In this document: positions 30,374 through 38,196 of the stretch, piece by piece
Layout: the number at the start of each line of letters is the position of its first letter
How positions within the stretch are numbered: position 1 is the first letter of the stretch
NCBI GenBank assembly: GCA_009779495.1
Contig: WRED01000016.1
Span: 1 to 44,459 of the forward strand
Length of the DNA: 44,459 nt
From: Oscillospiraceae bacterium
GTDB taxonomy: Bacteria; Bacillota; Clostridia; Oscillospirales; Acutalibacteraceae
Direction: 5' to 3'
Program-made: the position numbers and the translations under genes
Notes under the pieces: model-generated
What the model saw: only the letters and a program-made list of their open reading frames with translations
What the model was told of the DNA's origin: nothing
Databases searched by the model: none

Positions 30374-31735
30374 ATGAAAAACACAAAACGCCGCGGCACA
30401 GCGCGGTTCCTGTGCGCCTTGGCCTTGGGCGCCGGAACATCAGTTGCCCTGGCCTTGTATTGCGACTCATATATCAACTGGAAGCCCACGGCGTTCATGC
30501 TCTCGATCGCCGCGCTGACTGCCGGAATCGCCCTGCTGACGCTGTTCCCGCTCCTGATTCAGGGCAGGCGCGGCAGGGAACCGAGGGCGTATGCCCTTAC
30601 CCTGCTGTGGAAAACTGCGCTTTCCTCGGTGGTATTCACGGGGATGATTCTGCTCGGCGCTCCCGGCATTGTTAAGGAAACGCTCCGTTACAGCGCAAAG
30701 CTTGCCGCCGCCGTGTCCTTTCCCCTTGCGGTCTTACAGATCGCCGTGCTTTGCGTCCTTGTTCTGCGCGCCCTGCGTAAGGACGGCGCACGGACCGGCG
30801 CGGCTTTTACTTTCACCGCCGCTTTACTGGCCGCGTCGCTGTTGATATCCGGTGCTTTCGCGTGGCGGTCCGGCAACAACATCAAATTTCTCACGCGCGA
30901 CGGACTGGAACCTTACCGTCCCGCCGCAGGCCAAACGGCCATCCACTTTTTGAATGTCGGCTCCGGCGACGCGATCCTGTTGGAAAGCGGCGGGCATTTC
31001 GCGCTGATTGATGCGGCGACCGCCGGCAGGTCGCCCTACGTGTCCGATTACGTCAAGCGCGCCTCGGGCGGGCATCTGGACTTTGTGATAGGCACCCACT
31101 CGCATTCCGATCATATCGGCGGCTTTGAAACCGTTATCCTTGACCCTGATATAACCATAGGCAGGGCGTATCTCAAGCGCTATGACGCGGCGACGCTGCT
31201 GAAGCGTGAAAACACTAAGTACAACCAGGAATTATATGATCGGATGGTGAGTGCGCTGGCCGAACGCGGCGCGTCCTTATCGCAGGATATAACCGAAGAG
31301 CCTTTTATGCTCGGCGACTTTCGGATAACGATTTTTAACGGTGAATTCGCCGCGGATTCCGGCAGCGAAAACGTCAGATCCATGGGCGTGCTGGCGGAGG
31401 TATCCGGCTTGCGCGCATTCCTCGCGGGCGACATTGAGAGCGCCGGGTTGGAGTCGTGCCTGGCTCCGCGAATCGGCAAGGTTGATCTGCTCAAGGCCGG
31501 GCACCACGGCTTGGAGGGCTCGAGCACAAAGGAATTCGTCTCCGCCCTGCGTCCCCAAACGGTGATCCTCACCACCGGACCGGGGGGCGGCAACGCCAAT
31601 GTGCTACGCCGTTTCGTGAAAGCCGGAGCCGAGCTGATTGCGTGCACCGGCGATCTCGGCGGTATCGTCGCGGTGTTCAGCGAGGATGGAACGACAAAAT
31701 GTTATTCTATCGGAGAATATTCCCGTTTGAGCTAG
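30374..31735 (+). CDS. ComEC-type metallo-beta-lactamase membrane protein
   Basis: A 453-residue protein. Four or five N-terminal hydrophobic helices (to about residue 175) anchor an extracytoplasmic MBL domain starting IHFLNVGSGDAILLES, with metal motif GTHSHSDHIGG, AGDIESAG and KAGHHGLEGSS. This resembles the C-terminal nuclease-like domain of ComEC/Rec2, but the large competence channel domain is absent, so it is a stand-alone ComEC-like MBL protein, not the DNA-uptake channel. Start ATG 30374 follows AAGGAGG; earlier in-frame codons overlap the promoter. Likely substrate: DNA or another phosphodiester, by inference. Confidence 0.82.
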   Translation: MKNTKRRGTARFLCALALGAGTSVALALYCDSYINWKPTAFMLSIAALTAGIALLTLFPLLIQGRRGREPRAYALTLLWKTALSSVVFTGMILLGAPGIVKETLRYSAKLAAAVSFPLAVLQIAVLCVLVLRALRKDGARTGAAFTFTAALLAASLLISGAFAWRSGNNIKFLTRDGLEPYRPAAGQTAIHFLNVGSGDAILLESGGHFALIDAATAGRSPYVSDYVKRASGGHLDFVIGTHSHSDHIGGFETVILDPDITIGRAYLKRYDAATLLKRENTKYNQELYDRMVSALAERGASLSQDITEEPFMLGDFRITIFNGEFAADSGSENVRSMGVLAEVSGLRAFLAGDIESAGLESCLAPRIGKVDLLKAGHHGLEGSSTKEFVSALRPQTVILTTGPGGGNANVLRRFVKAGAELIACTGDLGGIVAVFSEDGTTKCYSIGEYSRLS

Positions 31736-31788
31736 TTTAATCAACAGGCTCTAAAAAGCGTTGCAGGATCAGCGAGGATTTTGTGCCC

Positions 31789-32652
31789 ATGATTTTATCC
31801 GTCTCCCGCCGCACCGACGTTCCGGCTTTTTATTCGGAATGGTTCATGAACCGTATCCGCGCCGGATATCTGCTCACGCGCAACCCTTTCAATCCCTCGC
31901 AGATCCGCCGCGCCGAGCTTTCTCCGGCGCTGGTGGACTGTGTCGTGTTCTGGACGAAAGATCCCTCGCCCATGCTGCCCATGCTTGACGAGCTGGACGC
32001 CCTTGGCTATCGCTATTATTTCCAGTTCACGCTCACCCCGTACGGACGGCAACTTGAGCAGAGGCTACGCCCGAAAGAAGAAATCATACAGACTTTCACC
32101 GCCCTAGGCACGCGCCTTGGGCGCGAACGCGTTTTCTGGCGGTACGACCCGATCATCGTAAACGATACCCTTTCGGCCGATTACCACACCAAAAGCTTCG
32201 CGTCGCTGTGCCAGCGGCTTTGCGGTTACACAAACAGCGTGACGGTCAGCTTCGTCGATTTATACCGCAAGCTCAAAACGCCGCTGATCCGCGAGGTCGC
32301 CGCAGAGGAAATCGCCGGAATCAGCGCGGCGTTCGCGGATATCGCGCGGCGGCATGGCCTCCCGATCCGCGCGTGCTGCGAAAAAACCGATCTCACCCCT
32401 TACGGGATCAGGCCCGCGAGCTGTGTTGACAGGGAAACCGTAGAGGCCCTGTGTGGGTATTCCGTAGCAGCAAAGCAGGATAAAAATCAGCGTCCCGGCT
32501 GCGGATGCCTTGCAAGCGTGGACGCCGGGGTGTATAATACATGCAAAAACGGCTGTGTCTACTGCTACGCGAATTACAGCGAAACATCTGTGGCGGCCAA
32601 CTTCGCGCGGCACGATCCCATGGGGGAATTTTTGATTAAGGATAGGTTATAA
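31789..32652 (+). CDS. DUF1848 family protein
   Basis: A 287-residue DUF1848 protein. It begins MILSVSRRTDVPAFYSEWF and ends with a Cys-rich region: PGCGCLASVDAGVY, CKNGCVYCYANY. The closely spaced Cys suggest a metal or Fe-S site, and the fold is thought to be related to radical-SAM/SplB-type barrels; no activity is established. ATG 31789 is preferred over GTG 31783 because of GCGAGGA about 10 bases upstream. It ends 5 bases before the ABC ATPase gene and may be cotranscribed with it. Confidence 0.88.
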   Translation: MILSVSRRTDVPAFYSEWFMNRIRAGYLLTRNPFNPSQIRRAELSPALVDCVVFWTKDPSPMLPMLDELDALGYRYYFQFTLTPYGRQLEQRLRPKEEIIQTFTALGTRLGRERVFWRYDPIIVNDTLSADYHTKSFASLCQRLCGYTNSVTVSFVDLYRKLKTPLIREVAAEEIAGISAAFADIARRHGLPIRACCEKTDLTPYGIRPASCVDRETVEALCGYSVAAKQDKNQRPGCGCLASVDAGVYNTCKNGCVYCYANYSETSVAANFARHDPMGEFLIKDRL

Positions 32653-32657
32653 CATCA

Positions 32658-33635
32658 ATGATTACGCTGAAGAACATCAACAAAACCTTTAAGGTGGCCC
32701 AGCGCGGCAAGGGCGCCGGCGCGGCGTTCAAGGCGCTGTTCAAGCGCGACTACAAATACATCCGTGCGCTGAATGACGTCTCCTTTCACATCGGTGAGGG
32801 CGAGATCGTCGGCTATATCGGCCCAAACGGCGCCGGGAAGTCCACCACCATCAAGGTCATGAGCGGCATTTTGTCGCCCGACAGCGGCCAATGCGACATC
32901 ATGGACTTTACACCGTGGAAAAACCGCCGCGAGTACGTCAAAAACATCGGCGTGGTATTCGGCCAGCGCACCCAGCTATGGTGGGACGTGCCGATCGCCG
33001 ACTCCTTTGATCTGCTGCGCGACATCTATAAAATTCCGGCCGCCGAGTACGCGCGGACGCTTGACATGCTCACCGAAACCATGGGGCTTTCGGAATTCCT
33101 GAACACGCCGCTTCGGCAGGTGAGCCTGGGGCAAAGGATGCGCGCGGAGATCGCCGCGTCGCTTCTGCACAGCCCGAAAATCCTGTTTCTGGACGAGCCT
33201 ACCATCGGGCTGGACGCCGTATCAAAGCTGGCGGTGCGGCAGTTCATCAAAGCCGTCAACGCCGAGCGCAAACTGACCGTCATCCTCACGACCCACGATC
33301 AAAACGACATCGAGGCGCTGACTGACCGTGTCATTTTGATCGGCAGGGGCAAGATTCTGCACGACGGTTCCATGCAAAACATCAAGCACAAATTCGACAC
33401 ATACCGCACCCTGACCATCACCTTTTCGCCCCGCGAAGCGCCCGCCGCGCTCCCGGGCGCGGAGCTTGTCTCGTGGAGCGGCGAACGCGCCGTTTACCGC
33501 CTGGACACCTCAAAAATAACCGTGTCCTCGGCGATCGGGGAACTCAGCAAAACGCTGAATATCCTCGACATGACGGTCGAAACCCCGCCGATCGAGGAGA
33601 TTATCGCCGGGCTTTACGCGGAACACGGAATCTAG
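32658..33635 (+). CDS. ABC-2-type exporter ATPase
   Basis: A 325-residue ABC ATPase: Walker A GPNGAGKST, Q-loop VFGQRTQLWWD, signature VSLGQRMR, Walker B ILFLDEPTIGLD, switch TTHD. The WWD after the Q-loop and the C-terminal extension of about 80 residues are typical of ATPases working with PF06182 (ABC-2 family 6) permeases, two of which follow. The substrate of this family is mostly unknown; proposals include lipids and peptides. Overlong N-terminal residues (KRDYKYIRALNDVSF) are normal in the group. Confidence 0.9.
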   Translation: MITLKNINKTFKVAQRGKGAGAAFKALFKRDYKYIRALNDVSFHIGEGEIVGYIGPNGAGKSTTIKVMSGILSPDSGQCDIMDFTPWKNRREYVKNIGVVFGQRTQLWWDVPIADSFDLLRDIYKIPAAEYARTLDMLTETMGLSEFLNTPLRQVSLGQRMRAEIAASLLHSPKILFLDEPTIGLDAVSKLAVRQFIKAVNAERKLTVILTTHDQNDIEALTDRVILIGRGKILHDGSMQNIKHKFDTYRTLTITFSPREAPAALPGAELVSWSGERAVYRLDTSKITVSSAIGELSKTLNILDMTVETPPIEEIIAGLYAEHGI

Positions 33636-33680
33636 AATATAGATGGTAGATGTTGGATGGGGAAAGGGGTGCGTATACAT

Positions 33681-34484
33681 ATGAGAGTGTATTTTTCCAT
33701 GTTCAAAATGCGGCTGATCGCCGGGATGCAGTACCGCGCGGCGGCGTGGGCGGGCGTGGCGACGCAGTTCTTCTGGGGCTTCATGAACCTCATGGTCTAT
33801 CAGGCGTTTTATGCTTCAAGCGGGACCGAGCCGCCTATGCCGTGGCCGCAGCTCGTGTCGTACATATGGCTGCGGCAGGCGTTTTTAGCGATCGTCATGC
33901 TGTGGGTCCGTGACGGCGAGCTGCTGCGCGGCATCGCGGACGGCCATGTGGCGTATGAGCTTTGCCGCCCGTATGACCTGTTCAAGACCTGGTTCGCGCG
34001 GCTTTCGGCCATGCGCGTCTCCTCGGCGGCCATGCGCTGCGTGCCTATTCTGACGCTCGGCTTTTTTCTGCCCGCGCAGTACAGAATGCCGCTCCCCGCC
34101 GGGTTCGGGGCGCTTGGGCTGTTTCTTTTGTCTCTTGCGCTGTCGCTGCTTTTGGTGACGGCGATTTCGATGTTCATCTATATATTGACGTTTATCACGC
34201 TGTCTCCCATCGGTTCAATGCTGATTATCACCGTGGCGGCGGAGTTTTTGCAAGGCTCGCTAATACCCGTGCCGCTTATGCCGGAGCCGCTTCAGCGATT
34301 TCTTGACTTCCTGCCGTTTCGCTATACCTCAGACCTGCCGTTTCGGATCTATTCGGGCGGCATCTCCGGGTATGACGCGCTGCTTCAGACGGGCGTCCAG
34401 ATTTTGTGGATCGTGGTACTGCTGCTGCTTGGCAACGCTGCGCTTAAACGCGTTTTACGCCGCGTGGTCATCCAGGGAGGTTAA
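33681..34484 (+). CDS. ABC-2 family permease (PF06182-like), first
   Basis: A 267-residue permease with about six hydrophobic helices: MRVYFSMFKMRLIAGMQYRAAAW at the start, then segments around residues 20-45, 55-75, 105-130, 140-175 and 225-250. It belongs to the ABC-2 family 6/DUF990 group and pairs with the second permease downstream. ATG 33681 is preferred over ATG 33657, because GGAAAGGGG lies about 12 bases upstream of 33681. Confidence 0.82.
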   Translation: MRVYFSMFKMRLIAGMQYRAAAWAGVATQFFWGFMNLMVYQAFYASSGTEPPMPWPQLVSYIWLRQAFLAIVMLWVRDGELLRGIADGHVAYELCRPYDLFKTWFARLSAMRVSSAAMRCVPILTLGFFLPAQYRMPLPAGFGALGLFLLSLALSLLLVTAISMFIYILTFITLSPIGSMLIITVAAEFLQGSLIPVPLMPEPLQRFLDFLPFRYTSDLPFRIYSGGISGYDALLQTGVQILWIVVLLLLGNAALKRVLRRVVIQGG

Positions 34485-34599
34485 CGTGAAAGAGAGGCTT
34501 TCATCTTCTATTTGTACCACCGCGCGTTTCACGTCTGATTGTATTGCGCTGCACGGATGCGAACGCCGAATAAATTCGGCGGGATGGAGGGTAAACAAA

Positions 34600-35379
34600 A
34601 TGATCTATTTCAAATACGTCCGCATGGTAATAAAGTCGTTCATGCAATACAGGGCGTCGTTTTGGCTGACCATGATCGGCCAGTTCTTCGTGTCGTTTTT
34701 CGCGTTTTTGGGGATATACCTGATGTTTGCGCGGTTCGACAATATCGCGGGCTGGAGCTTCGGCGAGGTCGCCCTATGCTTCGGCGTGGTGCAGACCGCC
34801 TTCGCTGTAACGGAATGCTTCGCCCGGGGCTTCGACATTTTTCGGGACTTCATCAAACAGGGGACCTTCGACCGCATCATGCTGCGCCCGCGCTCCACGA
34901 TTTTACAGGTGCTCGGCTCGAACTTTGAGCTGTCAAGGATCGGGCGGCTGGCGCAGAGCTTTGTGACTCTGGGCCTGGCCGCCTCATGGATGGACGCTGA
35001 CTGGAACGCGATGAAAGCCGTCACGCTGATCTTCATGATCGTGAGCGGCGTATTTATCTTCACGGGAATATTCATATTGGGCGCCACCGTCTGCTTTTTC
35101 ACGGTGGAGGGCCTGGAGTTCATCAACATATTCACGGACGGCGGCCGGGAGATCGCGTCGTACCCCCTGACTATCTATGCCAAATGGATCATGCGTTTTT
35201 TCACGTTTATCATCCCGTTCGGGTGCTTCAACTACCTGCCGCTGATGTACCTGACGGGCAGGGCGGAGGGCCGCGAGCTGCTGTACATGCTCACGCCGCT
35301 GGCGGGGATATTGTTTATCGCGCCGTGTCTGGGCGTGTGGCGGCTGGGGGTGCGGCGGTACTTGAGTACGGGGAATTGA
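34600..35379 (+). CDS. ABC-2 family permease (PF06182-like), second
   Basis: A 259-residue permease, paralogous in layout to the preceding one, with the shared opening pattern YFKYVRMVIKSFMQYRASFW and a family-typical segment GREIASYPLTIYAKWIMRFF. About six helices. Start ATG 34600 has GGAGGG 9 bases upstream; the open frame extends far upstream but there overlaps the previous gene and is not coding. A 115-base gap after the first permease has no clear feature. It is the last gene of the exporter operon. Confidence 0.85.
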   Translation: MIYFKYVRMVIKSFMQYRASFWLTMIGQFFVSFFAFLGIYLMFARFDNIAGWSFGEVALCFGVVQTAFAVTECFARGFDIFRDFIKQGTFDRIMLRPRSTILQVLGSNFELSRIGRLAQSFVTLGLAASWMDADWNAMKAVTLIFMIVSGVFIFTGIFILGATVCFFTVEGLEFINIFTDGGREIASYPLTIYAKWIMRFFTFIIPFGCFNYLPLMYLTGRAEGRELLYMLTPLAGILFIAPCLGVWRLGVRRYLSTGN

Positions 35380-35426
35380 CAATGCGAATCAAGAGTTAAA
35401 AAAACAGAAAACAGGTAAAAGTCAGG

Positions 35427-35584
35427 CGTCATTGCGAGCGCAACGAAACGTTCTTTTTATAACAGGGCCGGTACGCGAAGCAATCCAGTTATGCGGCTTT
35501 GTTATGAACTCTTGGGTTGCTGGCTGGATTGCTTCGCGCACCAACACTGCTGTTAAACAAACTTTCTTCGCGCTCGCAATGACG
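35427..35584. repeat. 158-bp palindrome of the CGTCATTGCGAGCG type
   Basis: Ends CGTCATTGCGAGCG (35427) and CGCTCGCAATGACG (to 35584); an inner pair GCGAAGCAATCCAG (35475) / CTGGATTGCTTCGC (35524). Elements of this wording are, from memory, widespread across bacterial phyla. The spacer between ABC-2 permease and flavoprotein genes (35380-35712) holds this repeat, a terminator and no gene. Just before it, AATGCGAATCAAGAGTTAAA resembles a segment at 44296. Confidence 0.85.
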
Positions 35585-35658
35585 TATATTTTCACCCCAT
35601 ATCTATCATATTTACGCGCATATGGTTGATACATCCTCATCAAATAATGCAAAATTCA

Positions 35659-35690
35659 CAAAAAAACAGGGAACGTAGCACGTTCCCTGT
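35659..35690 (-). terminator. Terminator of the flavoprotein gene
   Basis: Stem ACAGGGAACG (35666-35675) / CGTTCCCTGT (35681-35690), 5-base loop. On the minus strand it is followed by a T-run (35666-35659). It lies 23 bases past the flavoprotein stop. Confidence 0.85.
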
Positions 35691-35712
35691 CCTGACAATC
35701 GGTAGTTGGCAA

Positions 35713-36282
35713 CTATTTAAGCCTGCCCAAAAGCCAAACAATATTCTCCCCGAGCCGCCGCAGCGTCGTCATGCCCTCGTCGTCCTGCTCACAGTCTCCC
35801 GGACTCAGCGCGAGGCTCATGTTCCAATAGCTTGAGCCCGGCACAACCATGTCGTTGATCAGGAAAAAATGGTTGATGGAGTCCAGCACATGGATCGCGC
35901 CCGACCGCCGCACAGCGCATACGCCAGCGCCGATTTTACGGGAAAAGCGCATACCGTCGCGGCGGGATATGTAGCCCGTGCGGTCGATGATCGCCTTGAT
36001 CTCAGGGGTAAGGTCAGCGAAATAGGTGGGCGAGCCGAGCAGGATAGCGTCCGCGTCCGCCATTTTCGGGTACAGCTCGTTCATCCAGTCGTCTGTGGCG
36101 CACCGCCCGATGTGCGTCCCGCAGCCGCCGCAGGCCACGCAGCCGCGCACCGTCCTGCCGCCCGCCTGATACAGCTCCGTATCACATCCCGCTTCGGCGC
36201 AGACGCCCAGCACGGTTTTCAGCATACGGGCCGTGTTGCCGTCCTGGTGCGGACTGCCGTTTACGGCTAAAATTTTATTCAT
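35713..36282 (-). CDS. NAD(P)H-dependent FMN reductase/iron-sulfur flavoprotein-like
   Basis: A 189-residue flavodoxin-fold protein: FMN phosphate loop NGSPHQDGNTARML at the N terminus and LLGSPTYFADLTPEIKAIIDR. Between them, CVACGGCGTHIGRC has the compact CX2CX2CX6C spacing described for the [4Fe-4S] site of archaeal/clostridial iron-sulfur flavoproteins (Isf). It would move electrons between ferredoxin or NAD(P)H and an unknown acceptor. Start ATG 36282 with AGAGGAG 8 bases upstream; ATG 36300 overlaps that site. Monocistronic with its own terminator. Confidence 0.85.
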   Translation of the reverse strand: MNKILAVNGSPHQDGNTARMLKTVLGVCAEAGCDTELYQAGGRTVRGCVACGGCGTHIGRCATDDWMNELYPKMADADAILLGSPTYFADLTPEIKAIIDRTGYISRRDGMRFSRKIGAGVCAVRRSGAIHVLDSINHFFLINDMVVPGSSYWNMSLALSPGDCEQDDEGMTTLRRLGENIVWLLGRLK

Positions 36283-36362
36283 TTTTGTCGCTCCTCTCAA
36301 AATAAGTTTATGCTATATTTTATAGTCACGACCATTCGGTTTTTTGTTGACGTATGTATGTT

Positions 36363-36719
36363 TCACTTGTCAAAAATAACATATGTAGCTATTGCGGCCA
36401 AAGTGGAGGCCATTGCTTCTTTTAAAAATTCCACACCGAAAGATCCCATTTTTTTAAGAGTTTGTTTGAGCTTACTTTCATTTTGTTCACATTTTGCAAT
36501 TTCCGCCTCATCTGCCATGTTTTTTAATTGAGATTTCACCATATCAGGCAAGACTGCTTTCGCCAAATAATCGCGCAGAGCGAACAAATCAAGTTCAACA
36601 GCCAACCAATCAACATCAGGTCTTGATTGGTTTATGACTTTTTGTGTGACATCTGTCATGTCACCTGCATTTATGATTCCTTTTGTTTCACCATTTATTA
36701 TCATAACCCTTGTGCTCAT
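36363..36719 (-). CDS. Unknown protein of an AT-rich two-gene module (118 aa)
   Basis: I do not recognise the family. The N terminus carries GIINAGDMTDVTQKV, which matches the C-terminal GVVNLGDMSDVQQGV of the upstream partner gene. The middle is predicted helical and charged (ELDLFALRDYLAKAVLPDM; KCEQNESKLKQTLKKMG), and the last about 20 residues (EAMASTLAAIATYVIF) are a possible hydrophobic helix. It overlaps its partner by ATGA (36716-36719), so translation is coupled. The region is distinctly AT-rich compared with its neighbours, suggesting transfer. Confidence 0.7.
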   Translation of the reverse strand: MSTRVMIINGETKGIINAGDMTDVTQKVINQSRPDVDWLAVELDLFALRDYLAKAVLPDMVKSQLKNMADEAEIAKCEQNESKLKQTLKKMGSFGVEFLKEAMASTLAAIATYVIFDK

Positions 36720-37249
36720 TTATAGACCCCCTGCTGAACATCAGACATATCTCCTAAATTGACAACACCCTCAATGTTTGAGGCGTAAATTTGTCTTGAT
36801 TCTATATTGATTATCTGCGTTCCAGTCAAACGATCTGCGATGGCATCTGTCAGGCTAATAAGAACACGCATCAAAAAATATTGATCTTTTGAGGAAATTC
36901 TAAAACGATAACCGGAGTTCATTTCAAAAAACAGACCAAACCAATCGGTTTCTTTTTCTTTGATGTATTTATAAATCCAATAGCCTGCTAAAATCAAACC
37001 GATCAGACCAATTCCGAAAGCAGGCAATGTTAAAAGGCCTATAATTGCTGCAATTAAAATTTTCTTAAGGGGAAGAGGGTTTTTCGCACACGGATAAACA
37101 TACGCACGCGTAACATTTGACAGTTGATAAATCTTTCCCTGACAATAAAAGAGATTATTAGTTAGCTTAATCTCTCCATGGTCAATAATGTCGTTGCTCC
37201 CCTGGTCCCCTTTTTTTGACAAGTGATCCAAAAGTCCGCTCTTTGCCAC
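36716..37249 (-). CDS. DUF6232-like membrane protein of the two-gene module
   Basis: About 177 residues from GTG 37249 (AAAGG about 8 bases upstream); the frame is open to TTG 37306 but without a ribosome site. The N-terminal domain (EIKLTNNLFYCQGKIYQLSNVTRAYVYP) and central pair of hydrophobic helices (ILIAAIIGLLTLPAFGIGLIGLILAGYWIY) fit DUF6232-type proteins. After a soluble PH-like segment the C terminus ends in VVNLGDMSDVQQGVYK, a motif repeated at the start of the partner protein. Function unknown. Its own promoter lies at 37318. Confidence 0.7.
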   Translation of the reverse strand: MAKSGLLDHLSKKGDQGSNDIIDHGEIKLTNNLFYCQGKIYQLSNVTRAYVYPCAKNPLPLKKILIAAIIGLLTLPAFGIGLIGLILAGYWIYKYIKEKETDWFGLFFEMNSGYRFRISSKDQYFLMRVLISLTDAIADRLTGTQIINIESRQIYASNIEGVVNLGDMSDVQQGVYK

Positions 37250-37286
37250 ACAAAACACCCTTTCTTTTACAAATTTTCTGTTTACC

Positions 37287-37304
37287 GCCGTTAATGCTAA
37301 CGGC
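37287..37304. promoter_or_regulatory. Palindrome upstream of the DUF6232-like gene
   Basis: GCCGTTA (37287-37293) / TAACGGC (37298-37304) with a 4-base loop, located between the predicted promoter and the GTG start. It is a candidate operator or leader hairpin. Confidence 0.4.
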
Positions 37305-37317
37305 AAGGTTTATATAC

Positions 37318-37346
37318 ATACTATCACAAAAATTTGCTTATTGCAA
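37318..37346 (-). promoter_or_regulatory. Promoter of the DUF6232-like module
   Basis: Minus strand TTGCAA (37346-37341), 17-base spacer, TAGTAT (37323-37318). A moderate match in a very AT-rich stretch. Confidence 0.45.
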
Positions 37347-37448
37347 GCACAAAATTCAATTTGTTGGAATAACTTTTTTAAAAGGCACAATAGTAAAATC
37401 GTTACATCCTTTCACTTTTTTTCAAGAATCTAGGCGAACATTTTTTAC

Positions 37449-37478
37449 TTGACGAGCTATATTGTAATAAAGTATAAT
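37449..37478 (+). promoter_or_regulatory. Uracil-DNA glycosylase promoter
   Basis: TTGACG (37449-37454), 18-base spacer, TATAAT (37473-37478), transcription start predicted near 37485. Confidence 0.75.
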
Positions 37479-37511
37479 ATAGCTATCTTACTTACTTGAG
37501 GAAAGTTTTTT

Positions 37512-38087
37512 ATGTACAACAACTGGGACGAACTAAAATCCGCCTGCCTCACCTGTACGCGCTGTCCGCTGGGCGATACCAGAACAAACCTCGTTTTCGG
37601 CGTAGGGAACGAGCGCGCCGAGGTTATGTTCGTGGGGGAAGGCCCCGGTGAGCAGGAGGATCTGCGCGGGGAGCCTTTCGTCGGGCGCGGCGGACAGCTT
37701 TTGGACAAGTACCTCGGCGCGATTGATCTGGACAGGCGCGAAAACATCTACATCGCCAACATGGTGAAGTGCCGCCCGCCCGGGAACCGCGACCCCGCGC
37801 AGGAGGAGCAGGATAGCTGCCTTCCCTGGCTGCGGGAGCAGTTTCGGCTGCTTCGCCCGAAAATCGTCGTGTGCCTGGGCAGGATATCGGCCCAGCGGCT
37901 CATAAGCCCCGATTTCAAGGTGACGAAGGAGCACGGGCGGTTCTATGAAAAAAACGGCGTGCTGATGATGGGAACGCTGCATCCGGCGGCGCTGCTTCGG
38001 AATCCGATCCAAAAACCGGATGCTTTGGAGGACTTTTTGAATTTACGGGATAAAATTAAAGAAGTTTGCAGCAATACATACAAATAA
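37512..38087 (+). CDS. Family 4 uracil-DNA glycosylase
   Basis: A 191-residue Fe-S uracil-DNA glycosylase that removes uracil from DNA for base-excision repair. Cluster ligands are in the pattern C12, C15 (or C18), C87 ([11 protein letters not shown]) and C103. Catalytic and uracil-pocket motifs: [17 protein letters not shown] (motif 1) and [13 protein letters not shown] (motif 2 with the conserved His). It matches family length. Start ATG 37512 follows GAGGAAAG. Bacterial family 4 enzymes are common in anaerobes and thermophiles. Confidence 0.93.
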   Translation: MYNNWDELKSACLTCTRCPLGDTRTNLVFGVGNERAEVMFVGEGPGEQEDLRGEPFVGRGGQLLDKYLGAIDLDRRENIYIANMVKCRPPGNRDPAQEEQDSCLPWLREQFRLLRPKIVVCLGRISAQRLISPDFKVTKEHGRFYEKNGVLMMGTLHPAALLRNPIQKPDALEDFLNLRDKIKEVCSNTYK

Positions 38088-38115
38088 AATATATAAAGAA
38101 AAGTTAAAATTACCA

Positions 38116-38144
38116 TTGATTTTTTTGGATAAATATTTTATAAT
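38116..38144 (+). promoter_or_regulatory. Promoter of the second Thr-rich lipoprotein
   Basis: TTGATT (38116-38121), 17-base spacer, TATAAT (38139-38144). The leader contains ATGCGTATACGTGCGCAT (38153-38170), a near-palindrome. Confidence 0.7.
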
Positions 38145-38196
38145 TTAATTGGATGCGTATACGTGCGCATATCATATTTTTATGTGAGGGAAAGAA

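Noticed and set aside
30374-31735. Genuine ComEC competence channel
   Set aside because: Only a short membrane part and the MBL domain are present; the competence domain is missing.
34303-34599. Upstream extension of the second ABC-2 permease
   Set aside because: Overlaps the first permease in another frame; ATG 34600 has a clear ribosome site and aligns with the paralogue start.
35400-35640. Small open frames in the spacer after the ABC-2 genes
   Set aside because: They are read from the widespread CGTCATTGCGAGCG palindrome, in both directions, without ribosome sites.
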